DNA of 64,000 bases, taken from positions 248,001 to 312,000 of the forward strand of contig JBNKJP010000022.1 in assembly GCA_050291245.1 (NCBI GenBank), in the 5' to 3' direction. The notes beneath the pieces were generated by a model that was not told the origin of the DNA, ran no database searches, and saw nothing but the letters and a program-made list of their open reading frames with translations. The translations under genes and the position numbers were made by a program. Below, in pieces: positions 33,479-42,713 of the stretch (position 1 is the stretch's first letter; each line of letters starts with the position of its first letter). The DNA is from Thiodiazotropha sp050291245 (GTDB taxonomy: Bacteria; Pseudomonadota; Gammaproteobacteria; Chromatiales; Chromatiaceae).

Positions 33479-35389
33479 ATGCTTCAGGTTATCAGAGATA
33501 AAGCTCAGGGCTGGATCGCTTGGGCGATCGTCATCCTTATCACGATTCCTTTCGCACTCTGGGGTATCCAGTCCTATCTGGGTATCGGATCGGAACCCCT
33601 GGCGGCCAAAGTCAATGGTGCCGAGATCACCGAGCGTAACCTGGACAGTCAGTTTCAGCGTTTTCGTCAGCAGCTGCGTGAACAGCTGGGTGCCGCTTAC
33701 AGGCCTGAACTGTTTGATGATACCCGTCTGCGCACCCAGGTGTTGGAGCGGATGATTGACGAAGAAGTCCTGAAGCAGGCCGCTCAAAAGATGGGTCTGC
33801 GGGCAGGTCGGCCCCTGGTACAGGCGGCGATTCTCGGGATGCCCGCCTTTCAGAAGGACGGACATTTCGACCAGGAGACCTATGAACGGGCAGTCAGATT
33901 GCAAGGATTCAGCACCGCCGGTTTCGAGGAGCGGATCCGCAACGTTCTGGTATCCGAGCAGTTGTCACAGGCGGTAAGCGCCGGAACCTTCGTGACGCAA
34001 CATGAGTTGGAGCAGCATGCACGCCTGCAGAACCAGACCCGGGAAGTCTCCTATTTCGTGATTCCCGCATCCGACTTCAGGGTTGATGGCGAACTGAGCG
34101 ACGAGGAGATTCAGAACTATTACACGGGTCACCAGGAAGACTACCGGGCTGCCGAAAAGGTGAAGCTCGAATACATCCTTCTGGATGCCGAGGCGGCAGG
34201 CGCGACGGTGGAGGTCACCGATGAGCTGCTGCATGGCTACTACGATACGCATCTGGATCAATTCGGTATTCCGGAGGAGCGGCGTGCCAGTCACATCCTC
34301 CTGACCCTGGCCCAGGATGCGGACCCGGCCGATGAGCAGGCGACCCTGGAGAAGCTCCAGACCATCAAAGCGCGTCTCGATCAGGGTGAGTCCTTCGCGG
34401 ACCTGGCCAAGGAGTATTCACAGGATCCGGGTACAGCCGCCGAGGGTGGGGATCTGGGTTACTTTGGCAAAGGTACCATTGACATGGATCCCGCCTTCGA
34501 AGCCGCGGTGTTCAGTCTGCAGGAGGGGCAGGTGAGCGATCCGGTGCGCAGCAGCTTCGGTTACCACCTGATCAAACTGACCGGGATCAAACCCGGCTCG
34601 GTCAAATCTTTCGACGAGGCCCGCGCGGATGTGGAAAAGGGGTATCGCAAATCGGAGGGTGAGCGCCGTTATTTTGAAATGGCCGAGGAATTGGCGAACT
34701 TGAGCTATGAGCAGCCCAATTCTCTGGACACGGCCGCGGATACCCTGGGACTGACCATTCAGCAAAGCGACTGGCTGACCCGTGAGGAACCGGCAACGGG
34801 TGACCTGACCAATCCGAAGGTGCTCAACGCCGCATTCAGTGAGGATGTGCTCAAGGAACAGCATAACAGTGATCTGATCGAACTGGACGGCACTCGGTCC
34901 ATCGTGGTTCGGGTGATTGATCATCGGGAGTCGGCGATACAGCCCCTGGACGAGGTTCGGGACCAGGTCATTGAAACCCTGCGCACTCAAAAGGCGGAAC
35001 AACAGGCGCAAGCCGAGGCGCAGAAGCGCCTGGCGGAAATTAGCTCCGGTACCCCCCTGCCACAGGTGGCCGGCAACTACCCGGTTACGGGGCCGTCGAC
35101 GGTGACCCGCAGTGATCGGAGTCTGCCACCCGCATTGAACAGTGCCCTGTTCCGTGCCGCAAAACCTCAAGAGAGCTCATCCACACCCGGTACGGTGAGT
35201 CTGCCGCAAGGCGATCAGGCGGTCTATGTTTTGTCCAAGGTAACCGAAGGCAGTCTGGATGCGGAAAAGGACAAGAATCTGGAAAACAACATCCAGCGAA
35301 TGATGGCGCGCAGTGATTACGATCGAGTGGTCGCGGATCTGAAAGCCCGGGCGGATATTGAAATCCTGCTGAAACAGGGCAAAGAATAA
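33479..35389 (+). CDS. ppiD: Periplasmic folding chaperone PpiD
   Basis: The 636-residue protein is anchored by one N-terminal helix (AWAIVILITIPFALWGI) and faces the periplasm near the SecYEG exit. A SurA-like N-terminal region follows (residues 35-190), then a parvulin domain at about 265-365 (RRASHILLTLAQDA, GDLGYFGKGTIDMDPAF, SSFGYHLIKLTGI) and a long C-terminal region. Length is close to E. coli PpiD (623). Position after hupB is the same as in E. coli. Confidence 0.93.
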   Translation: MLQVIRDKAQGWIAWAIVILITIPFALWGIQSYLGIGSEPLAAKVNGAEITERNLDSQFQRFRQQLREQLGAAYRPELFDDTRLRTQVLERMIDEEVLKQAAQKMGLRAGRPLVQAAILGMPAFQKDGHFDQETYERAVRLQGFSTAGFEERIRNVLVSEQLSQAVSAGTFVTQHELEQHARLQNQTREVSYFVIPASDFRVDGELSDEEIQNYYTGHQEDYRAAEKVKLEYILLDAEAAGATVEVTDELLHGYYDTHLDQFGIPEERRASHILLTLAQDADPADEQATLEKLQTIKARLDQGESFADLAKEYSQDPGTAAEGGDLGYFGKGTIDMDPAFEAAVFSLQEGQVSDPVRSSFGYHLIKLTGIKPGSVKSFDEARADVEKGYRKSEGERRYFEMAEELANLSYEQPNSLDTAADTLGLTIQQSDWLTREEPATGDLTNPKVLNAAFSEDVLKEQHNSDLIELDGTRSIVVRVIDHRESAIQPLDEVRDQVIETLRTQKAEQQAQAEAQKRLAEISSGTPLPQVAGNYPVTGPSTVTRSDRSLPPALNSALFRAAKPQESSSTPGTVSLPQGDQAVYVLSKVTEGSLDAEKDKNLENNIQRMMARSDYDRVVADLKARADIEILLKQGKE

Positions 35390-35396
35390 AGACTTT

Positions 35397-35520
35397 AAGT
35401 TACTAGTTTTGAGTGTTGAGTTTTAAGTTGATGAGTTCGCTGTGCTCACGATTTTTTTAAATAGATTGTGAGCGTAGCGAACTCATTAACTTAAAACTAA
35501 AAACTAATAACTCAAAACTT
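35397..35520. repeat. Large imperfect inverted repeat between ppiD and fabI
   Basis: Two arms of about 55 bases face each other (35397-35453 and 35465-35520). The best matched part is TTTTAAGTT-x-ATGAGTTCGCT-xx-GCTCAC, separated by an AT-rich loop. The two genes are convergent here, so the hairpin may end both transcripts. A single arm recurs at 51313-51375. Confidence 0.8.
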
Positions 35521-35528
35521 CACCAAGA

Positions 35529-36305
35529 TCAGGCCATGCCCAAAATGTGGTACCCAGAGTCCACATAGACGATGTCACCCGTGATGCCCGAGGCCAGATC
35601 GGAACAGAGGAAGGCGGTGGTGTTGCCCACCTCTTCGATGGTCACATTACGGCGCAACGGGTTCTTTTTCTCGGCGTCGTCCAGCATTCCCTTGAAATTC
35701 TTGATGCCCGAGGCGGCCAGGGTGCGGATGGGACCGGCGGATACTCCGTTGACCCGGATACCCTCGGGGCCCAGCGCTTCCGCCATGTAGCGGACATTCG
35801 CCTCCAGACTCGCCTTGGCCACGCCCATGACATTGTAGTTGGGTACGGTGCGCACGGCCCCCAGATAGGACATGGTGACCAACGCCGCATTGCGACCCTG
35901 CATCAGGGATCGTCCCGCCTTGGCCAGGGCCGCGAAGCTGTAGGCGCTGATATCGTGGGCGAGGGCAAAGCCTTCCCGGGTGAGGTGGTCGAGATAGTTG
36001 CCTTCCAGATGGTCCCGGGGGGCGAAACCCACCGCGTGTACGATGCCGTCCAGGTAACCCCACTGTTTTTCCAGGGTCTCGAACAGTTGCGCGATCTGCT
36101 CATCGCTGGTGACATCAAGGGGGGCGATCAGGCTGGCGGAGAATTTCTCCGCCGCATCTTCAACACGGCTTTTCAGTTTTTCGGTCTGATAGGTCAGGGC
36201 CAGTTCCGCTCCTTCCCGATGCATGGCTTGGGCGACACCCCAGGCGATGGAGCGATTGCTGGCGATACCGACAATGAGAATACGTTTGTTTTGTAGAAAG
36301 CCCAT
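35529..36305 (-). CDS. fabI: Enoyl-[acyl-carrier-protein] reductase (NADH)
   Basis: I use the ATG at 36305, giving 258 residues with the usual N-terminus MGFLQNKRILIVGIASNRSIAWG; the frame upstream to 36587 has no supporting features. It catalyses the last reduction in each round of fatty acid elongation. The nucleotide-binding GIASNRSIAWG, and the catalytic Tyr and Lys in PNYNVMGVAKASLEA, are visible, with RTLAASGIKNF in the substrate loop. It is convergent with ppiD and divergent from the ABC transporter operon. Confidence 0.96.
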   Translation of the reverse strand: MGFLQNKRILIVGIASNRSIAWGVAQAMHREGAELALTYQTEKLKSRVEDAAEKFSASLIAPLDVTSDEQIAQLFETLEKQWGYLDGIVHAVGFAPRDHLEGNYLDHLTREGFALAHDISAYSFAALAKAGRSLMQGRNAALVTMSYLGAVRTVPNYNVMGVAKASLEANVRYMAEALGPEGIRVNGVSAGPIRTLAASGIKNFKGMLDDAEKKNPLRRNVTIEEVGNTTAFLCSDLASGITGDIVYVDSGYHILGMA

Positions 36306-36585
36306 GTAAGATACCTGTTGTTGTGATGCGTGTCTGGGACACGAACCGATTCTTAATCGATGAATTGCGTAACTTACCGGAATTTTCCAAAACCGGAAAG
36401 CGCGGTTTGGCGCGTCATCCATTGGGATCCCCATGGGGTGAATCACTTTCACCGTCCTGAAATGCAGTTTAGACTTGCACACTTTGAGACGCGTTTCCCA
36501 CACCGGTCGCGGTAATCCGCGTAAGGCGTGAATGGATGCGGGGGATACGCAACGCATTGGGCTGCCGGAACCCAGGAGTTGAACC

Positions 36586-38457
36586 ATGCAGCGACGTCTT
36601 AACGGTCGGGATATTCTCTATTTCGGCGGATTGATAGCGATTCTCGTAACCATCGTTCTGGCCATGTATATGGTGGATCGCCAATGGCAGAAAATGGCCC
36701 AGCTCGAACAGTTGCTGCGCGAGCAGTCCCAGGACATCCGCGAGATTCGCGGGGGGCTTCGCGACATGAACCTGCGTATCGATCAGGGGGTGAAGCTGTC
36801 CGATACCTCCGAGGCAGCGGTGGATGCGGGGGTGCCCGCCGCGTTTCAGCGGGCTTTCGCGGCCACCCAACGGGAGGACTATGCCGTGGGGGACTGGCTG
36901 GTGGAGGCTTTCGGCACCAATCTGAAATCCCTGACCCCGTTCATCTCGGAAGACGCCTATGCCTCGAATGTTCAGGAGTTTGTACTCGAGAGTCTGTTGA
37001 CTCGCAATCCCGACACCCTGGCGTGGGAGGGCTTGCTGGCCCGCGAATGGGAGGTTAGTGAAGACGGTCTGACCTTTGTCTTTAAACTCCGCGACGGGCT
37101 GCAGTTTTCCGACGGCCAGCCGCTCACCGCCGAGGATGTGGCCTTTACCTTTCGTTTTATCATGACCCCGGAGATTCAGGCGCCCCGGGAACGCGCCTAC
37201 TATTCGAAGATCGCTTCGGTCGAAGCCCTCGATCCGCTGACCGTCAAATTTCAGTTTGCCGAACCCTATTTCAATGCCCTGGCACTTGCCGGTGGCATGG
37301 CGGTGATGCCCAGGCATTTTTACGAGCCCTACCTCAAGCAACCCAACAGCTACAACCAGTCGAAAGGATTGCTGCTGGGTTCCGGCCCCTATCGGTTGGA
37401 GGATCCCAAACACTGGTCGCCGGATAAGGGCGGGGTGGAACTGCATCGTAATCCCCGTTATTGGGGACCGATCCAACCCGCCTATGAGCGTCTGATCTGG
37501 CGGATCATCGAGAACGACAGTGCCCGTCTGACCACCTTCCGCAACGGCGACATCGACACCTACACCTCGCGACCCCGGGAGTACCGGGAGCTGGCCGAGG
37601 ACCCGGATCTGACGAAAAAGGCCGAGCACTGGGAGTACATGAGTCCGGTCGCCGGATATTACTACATCGGCTGGAATCAGCGCAGGGTGGACACCCCGAC
37701 CCGGTTCGCGGATGTCCGGGTACGTCAGGCCATGACCCTGCTGATCGACCGGCAGCGTATTGTGGACGAGATCTACCTGGGCTATGGGGAGGTCGCCGTG
37801 AGCCCCTTCAATTTCAACAGCAAGCAGCATAATTCCAGTCTCGAACCTCGTTCCTACAACCCGCCCCATGCGATGGAACTGCTGCAGGAGGCGGGGTATG
37901 TGGACCGCAACGGTGACGGTATTCTCGAGGATCTCGAGGGCCGCCCCTTCGAGTTCGAACTGGTCTATTTTCAGGCCAATGAGGATACCGGCCGCATGGT
38001 GCTGCTCATCAAGGATCTGCTGGCCCGTGCGGGGATTCTCCTGAAACCCAAACCCACCGAGTGGTCGGTGATGCTCGACCTGACCAAAAAGCGGGATTTC
38101 GACGCCATGACCCTGGGCTGGACCAGTGGTCTGGAGACCGATCTCTACCAGATCTTTCACAGCAGCCAGATCGCGGACGGGGGGAATAATTTCACCGACT
38201 ACCGCAATCCGGAACTGGATCGCCTGATCGACGAGGCGCGGGCCACGGTGGACGAGGATAAGCGTATGCCGTTATGGCAGGCGGCGGAGCGCTTACTCTA
38301 CGAGGATCAACCCTATACCTTCCTGATGCGCCGCAAGAGCCTGGTGTTCATCGATCGGCGTATCCACAATGTGGTAGCGACCAAGGTGGGCCTGAATCTG
38401 GGAACCCTGCCGATCGAGACCTATGTGCCCGAAGCGGAACAACGCTACACCCAGTAA
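36586..38457 (+). CDS. Peptide-type ABC transporter substrate-binding protein with membrane anchor and coiled coil
   Basis: The 623-residue product has a family 5 solute-binding domain (VQEFVLESLLTRNP, WEVSEDGLTFVFKLRDGLQFSDGQPLTAEDVAFTF without break, and GSGPYRLED). Instead of a cleavable signal it begins with a transmembrane helix (about residues 12-28) followed by a Gln/Arg/Glu-rich heptad region (30-62) that looks like a coiled coil. Such an anchor is uncommon in Gram-negative members. It heads a tight operon with two permeases and a double ATPase, like yejABEF or opp. The ligand is probably a peptide, but this cannot be told from sequence. Confidence 0.85.
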   Translation: MQRRLNGRDILYFGGLIAILVTIVLAMYMVDRQWQKMAQLEQLLREQSQDIREIRGGLRDMNLRIDQGVKLSDTSEAAVDAGVPAAFQRAFAATQREDYAVGDWLVEAFGTNLKSLTPFISEDAYASNVQEFVLESLLTRNPDTLAWEGLLAREWEVSEDGLTFVFKLRDGLQFSDGQPLTAEDVAFTFRFIMTPEIQAPRERAYYSKIASVEALDPLTVKFQFAEPYFNALALAGGMAVMPRHFYEPYLKQPNSYNQSKGLLLGSGPYRLEDPKHWSPDKGGVELHRNPRYWGPIQPAYERLIWRIIENDSARLTTFRNGDIDTYTSRPREYRELAEDPDLTKKAEHWEYMSPVAGYYYIGWNQRRVDTPTRFADVRVRQAMTLLIDRQRIVDEIYLGYGEVAVSPFNFNSKQHNSSLEPRSYNPPHAMELLQEAGYVDRNGDGILEDLEGRPFEFELVYFQANEDTGRMVLLIKDLLARAGILLKPKPTEWSVMLDLTKKRDFDAMTLGWTSGLETDLYQIFHSSQIADGGNNFTDYRNPELDRLIDEARATVDEDKRMPLWQAAERLLYEDQPYTFLMRRKSLVFIDRRIHNVVATKVGLNLGTLPIETYVPEAEQRYTQ

Positions 38458-38460
38458 TCC

Positions 38461-39846
38461 ATGCTGACCTATCTGATCCGACGCCTGCTGCTGATGCTGC
38501 CCACCCTGCTGGGCATCACCCTGGTGGTATTCGTGGTAATGGCCTCGTCGCCGGGGGGGATCAGCGCCCAGAGTCTGGTGGAGGGGCAGAATCTCGACCC
38601 GGAGGCGAAGAAGGAGATCGAGGCTTACTACAATCGGCTCTACGGCCTGGACGATCCCGCCTATCTGCAGTACCTGCGCTGGCTCAACAATGTCTCGCCC
38701 ATCGGTTTTACCTTTGATGAAGAGAATCGTCTGAGCGGCTTTTCCTTTAGCAAGGGGTCCGATTTCGGACGCAGTTTTCGCTACGGCCGTCCGGTCACCG
38801 ATCTGCTCGAGGAGCGGGTGCCGATCACTGTGTTGCTGAATGTGCTGAGCATCCCGGTGGTCTATCTGCTGGCCCTGCTGATCGGGGTTCGGGCTGCGGT
38901 GGAGCGGGGACGCTCCTTCGATGTGAGCAGCGGCATCGTGATGCTGGGACTCTGGTCGGTACCGACCATGTTGGCGGGGGTGTTGATGATCGGTTTTTTT
39001 GCCAACCAGCAGTATTGGCAATGGTTTCCCACCGCGGGTTTGAGCGAACGGCAGATGCTCGACGAGGTGTTCATGCCCCACTGGTCCAGCCTCTGGGATC
39101 TGGGGATCCTGTTGCTGTGTGTGGTGCTGATGGTGAGCCTGTTCAGCCTCATCGGTCGACTCGGCCGACGCTGGGTGCGGAGCGGCTTTCTGGCCCTGTG
39201 CTGGGGGGCGTTAGGGGTGGCGATGGTTCAGGCCCTGCCCGAATTCGGTCGCTCGACCTTGATCTGGGGGTTACTGCCGTTGAGCTTCGCGTTGTTGGCC
39301 GGATGGCTGGCAAGCACCGACTACCGGTTGTTACGACAATTGGGATTTGTTTCCACAGGGATTCTGATCGGAGTACTGATCGCGGTGTCCCTGATGACCG
39401 GCGCCTGGCTGCGGGGTTTCCTGGTGGATCGTCTCTGGCATCTGGTGCTGCCGGTTCTTTGTCTTTCCTACGGTGGGTTTGCCGGACTGGCTAAACTGAC
39501 CCGGACCTCGGTTCTGGAGAACCTGCTTTCCGATTATGCACGGACCGCCCGGGCAAAGGGTCTTTCTGAATCGGCGGTACTCTGGCGGCATGTCTTCCGC
39601 AACAGTCTGTTGCCGCTGATCACCGTGGCCGCGAGCCTGTTGCCCAGCCTGTTAGCGGGTTCGGTGATTGTGGAGAGCATCTTCAGCATCGAGGGCATGG
39701 GCAAGCTGGCGGTGGAGGCGGTGCAGACCCGGGACCGGGAACTGGTCTTGTCCATCACCCTGATCGGTGGCCTGCTGACTCTGCTGGGCTACCTGCTGGC
39801 CGATCTTCTCTATGCCCTGGCGGATCCAAGGATCAGCTATGAGTAA
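38461..39846 (+). CDS. ABC transporter permease, OppB/YejB-like, with extra membrane segments
   Basis: The 461-residue product starts with the family helix LIRRLLLMLPTLLGITLVVF and ends with the permease loop ARAKGLSESAVLWRHVFRNSLLPL and VVESIFSIEGMGKL. Usual members have 310-360 residues. Here about 110 extra, mainly hydrophobic residues with perhaps four helices are inserted (about 210-320), before the segment LWHLVLPVLCLSYGG. It overlaps the next gene by eight bases. Confidence 0.88.
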   Translation: MLTYLIRRLLLMLPTLLGITLVVFVVMASSPGGISAQSLVEGQNLDPEAKKEIEAYYNRLYGLDDPAYLQYLRWLNNVSPIGFTFDEENRLSGFSFSKGSDFGRSFRYGRPVTDLLEERVPITVLLNVLSIPVVYLLALLIGVRAAVERGRSFDVSSGIVMLGLWSVPTMLAGVLMIGFFANQQYWQWFPTAGLSERQMLDEVFMPHWSSLWDLGILLLCVVLMVSLFSLIGRLGRRWVRSGFLALCWGALGVAMVQALPEFGRSTLIWGLLPLSFALLAGWLASTDYRLLRQLGFVSTGILIGVLIAVSLMTGAWLRGFLVDRLWHLVLPVLCLSYGGFAGLAKLTRTSVLENLLSDYARTARAKGLSESAVLWRHVFRNSLLPLITVAASLLPSLLAGSVIVESIFSIEGMGKLAVEAVQTRDRELVLSITLIGGLLTLLGYLLADLLYALADPRISYE

Positions 39847-41011
39847 CGGGGTGAATCAAGGACAGAGCTACTGGCGACGTATCCTGGGGCAGACCTTCCT
39901 GCGCTGGGGTGCGCGGTTGGGTTTGGCTTGGGTGGCGGTGTTGGCGCTGGTGGGAGTTTTTGCCCCCTTTCTCGCAAGCAGTTTTCCTTTGCTGTTGAGT
40001 CAGGACGGAGTCCTGTCCAGCCCGGTATTGGAACACCTGCAACCCGTGGATGTCCTGTTCCTGGTGGGTTTCTTCGCCCTGTTGCTGCTGCTGCCCTGGC
40101 GGTTCCGTCTGGGGCGTAAACTGCTGCTGTTTCTGCTGATCCTGGGGGTGGGCGCCCTGGTCACGTATAGCACCCTGTCTCCCCCCAAACTGGTGATCTA
40201 TGAACAGTATCGGCAGGCCCAGGCACGGGGGGACTACGACTGGGTGATTCACGCACCCATACCCTATTCACCCAAGGACTATCAACGGGATCGGGGGGAT
40301 ACCGGTCTGGAAGCCCCCCTGTCCCAGGCGCGGCGGATCCATTGGTTCGGTACCGAACAGAACGGGGCCGATGTGCTCAGCCGTATGATCCATGCCTCGC
40401 GGATCGCCTTGGGTATCGGTTTCGTCGCTACCGGCATCGCCATGGTGATCGGAGTGATCATCGGCGGACTCATGGGTTATTTCTCCGGGGTGGTGGATAT
40501 CCTGGGGATGCGCCTGGTGGAGATCTTCGAGGCGGTTCCGACCCTGTTTCTGCTGCTTACCTTTGTGGCGTTTTTCGGCCGCAGTCTGTACATCATGATG
40601 GTGATTATCGGTATCACCAGCTGGCCGGGATTCGCCCGCTATGTGCGGGCGGAATTCCTGCGCCTGCGCAAGCAGGATTTTGTCCAGGCCGCCGAGGCGG
40701 CGGGGTTGCCCCTGGGTTCGATCCTGTTCCGTCACATGTTGCCGAACGGTATGGGGCCGGTGCTGGTGGCGGCCAGTTTCGGTGTTGCCTCGGCGATTCT
40801 GGCCGAGGCGACCCTCAGTTTTCTGGGGCTGGGTCTGGTGGACGATCCCTCCTGGGGCGAGATGCTCAACCAGGCCGTCAAGTCCTCCCGCTTCAACTGG
40901 TGGATGGCCGCCTTTCCCGGCGGGGCGATCTTTTTCACGGTGTTTGCCTATAACCTGATCGGTGAGTCCCTGCGCGATGCCATCGATCCCTACCTGAGTA
41001 AATCGAACTGA
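39839..41011 (+). CDS. ABC transporter permease, OppC/YejE-like
   Basis: The ATG at 39839 lies inside the end of the previous gene, and the product has 390 residues. The first 150 hold an enlarged N-terminal part with additional helices (LFLVGFFALLLLLPWRF) before the canonical region HWFGTEQNGADVLSRMIHA. The coupling loop EFLRLRKQDFVQAAEAAG and HMLPNGMGPVLV are typical. Its stop overlaps the start of the ATPase gene by one base (TGATG). Confidence 0.88.
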   Translation: MSNGVNQGQSYWRRILGQTFLRWGARLGLAWVAVLALVGVFAPFLASSFPLLLSQDGVLSSPVLEHLQPVDVLFLVGFFALLLLLPWRFRLGRKLLLFLLILGVGALVTYSTLSPPKLVIYEQYRQAQARGDYDWVIHAPIPYSPKDYQRDRGDTGLEAPLSQARRIHWFGTEQNGADVLSRMIHASRIALGIGFVATGIAMVIGVIIGGLMGYFSGVVDILGMRLVEIFEAVPTLFLLLTFVAFFGRSLYIMMVIIGITSWPGFARYVRAEFLRLRKQDFVQAAEAAGLPLGSILFRHMLPNGMGPVLVAASFGVASAILAEATLSFLGLGLVDDPSWGEMLNQAVKSSRFNWWMAAFPGGAIFFTVFAYNLIGESLRDAIDPYLSKSN

Positions 41012-42645
41012 TGTTATTGGCGGTGAAACAGTTGCAGACCTGGTTCCGTCACCGGGATCGGCCGATCCGCGCGGTGGACGGGGTCAGTTTCGAGATCGAA
41101 CGGGGCGAGACCTTCTGCCTGGTAGGCGAGTCGGGTAGTGGCAAGTCGATCACCGCTCTGTCGATCATGCGCCTGCTGCCCGGCTACTCGGTGGAGCGGT
41201 TTGCGGGGGAGATCCTGTTTCAGACGGCCGATGAGACGCCCCGGGATCTGCTTGCCCTGGATGAATCGGCTATGCGCCAGATACGGGGCGGGCGGATCGC
41301 AATGATCTTTCAGGAGCCTATGAGTTCCCTCAACCCGGTGTTTACCATCGGTGAGCAGATCCTGGAGGCGGTACGGCTGCATTTTCCGCGGCTCTCCGGG
41401 GGTGAGGCCTGGGAGCGGGTCATGCAGGCCCTGCGGGACGTCCAGCTGCCCGACCCCGAGATCCGGGTGCACAGCTATCCCCACCAACTGTCAGGGGGGC
41501 AGCGTCAGCGGGTGATGATCGCCATGGCCATGGCCTGTGAACCCGATCTGTTGATTGCCGATGAGCCGACCACCGCCCTGGATGTGACGGTACAGCGGGA
41601 GATCCTGCGCCTGATGCAGGCGCTGCAACAACGTACCGGTATGGCAATCCTGTTCATCACCCACGACTTCGGCGTAGTCTCGGAGATTGCCGACCGGGTT
41701 GGTGTCATGCAGCGCGGCAAGCTGGTGGAGAGCGGTCCCACCCAACAGATCATACAGCGTCCCGAGCATCCCTATACACAACAGTTGATCGCGGCGCTGC
41801 CGGAAAATCTCGCCCGTCACGAACACCACCAGGTCCACCGGGGGGCGGCTCAGCCTCTGATTCGCTTGTCCCGGATGAGGATCCATTTTCCGGTTCGCAA
41901 GGGACTGTTCCGCAAGGTGGTGGATCAGGTGCGGGCGGTCGACGGGGTGGATCTGGAAATCCCCCGGGGCGAGATCCTGGCCCTGGTCGGGGAGTCCGGC
42001 AGCGGTAAGACCACCCTGGGTCGGGGTATCCTCAGGCTCACCGAACCGACCGCCGGGGAGGTGGCTTTCGACGACACCGATATTACCCGACTGAATCGTT
42101 CGGAACTGCGGCGTTTCCGGCGCAACATGCAGATCATCTTTCAGGATCCCATCGCGTCTCTGAATCCCCGTCTGAGTATCGCCGCGATCCTTACGGAACC
42201 GATGAAGGTACACGGCATCGGTGCGAACCGGGAGGAGCGCATGGAGATCGCCCGGGATCTGCTGCGGCAGGTTCAGATGGACGAGGAGAGCCTGTGGCGC
42301 TATCCCCACGAGTTTTCCGGTGGCCAGAGACAGCGTATCGGTATCGCCCGGGCTCTGACTTTGGATCCCGCTTTTATCGTCTGCGACGAGATTACCAGCG
42401 CCCTGGATGTCTCGGTCCAGGCCGAGATTCTCAAGATGCTGCTGGATTTGCGGCGCCAGCGGGGGCTAACACTGCTGTTCATCACCCACAACATCGGCGT
42501 GGTGGAGTACGTCAGTGACCGGACCGCCGTGATGTATCAGGGGCGGATCGTGGAACAGGGGCTTACGGACGATATTGTCAACCGCCCGCAACACGCCTAT
42601 ACCCAGAAACTCATCGCTGCGGTACCCCGAGTGAATTTGTCTTAA
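41011..42645 (+). CDS. Dual ATP-binding protein of the peptide-type ABC transporter (YejF-like)
   Basis: The 544-residue product carries two complete nucleotide-binding domains. The first has GESGSGKSITAL, QLSGGQRQRVMIAMA and LLIADEPTTALDV; the second, from about residue 285, has GESGSGKTTLGRG, EFSGGQRQRIGIARA and FIVCDEITSALDV. Fused DppD/DppF-type ATPases of this form serve YejABEF-like importers. All four transporter genes overlap or nearly touch. Confidence 0.93.
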   Translation: MLLAVKQLQTWFRHRDRPIRAVDGVSFEIERGETFCLVGESGSGKSITALSIMRLLPGYSVERFAGEILFQTADETPRDLLALDESAMRQIRGGRIAMIFQEPMSSLNPVFTIGEQILEAVRLHFPRLSGGEAWERVMQALRDVQLPDPEIRVHSYPHQLSGGQRQRVMIAMAMACEPDLLIADEPTTALDVTVQREILRLMQALQQRTGMAILFITHDFGVVSEIADRVGVMQRGKLVESGPTQQIIQRPEHPYTQQLIAALPENLARHEHHQVHRGAAQPLIRLSRMRIHFPVRKGLFRKVVDQVRAVDGVDLEIPRGEILALVGESGSGKTTLGRGILRLTEPTAGEVAFDDTDITRLNRSELRRFRRNMQIIFQDPIASLNPRLSIAAILTEPMKVHGIGANREERMEIARDLLRQVQMDEESLWRYPHEFSGGQRQRIGIARALTLDPAFIVCDEITSALDVSVQAEILKMLLDLRRQRGLTLLFITHNIGVVEYVSDRTAVMYQGRIVEQGLTDDIVNRPQHAYTQKLIAAVPRVNLS

Positions 42646-42713
42646 TCCGCCTTTCCGAGTTTGCCGAGTTCGGTTTGGTCAAAGCATGTTTTTTTGGGTA
42701 TCCTGCGGCTTGT

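Noticed and set aside
36469..38160. 563-codon open frame on the minus strand opposite the ABC binding protein gene
   Set aside because: It is an antisense shadow of a GC-rich gene; the plus-strand product has clear family domains and the shadow has none.
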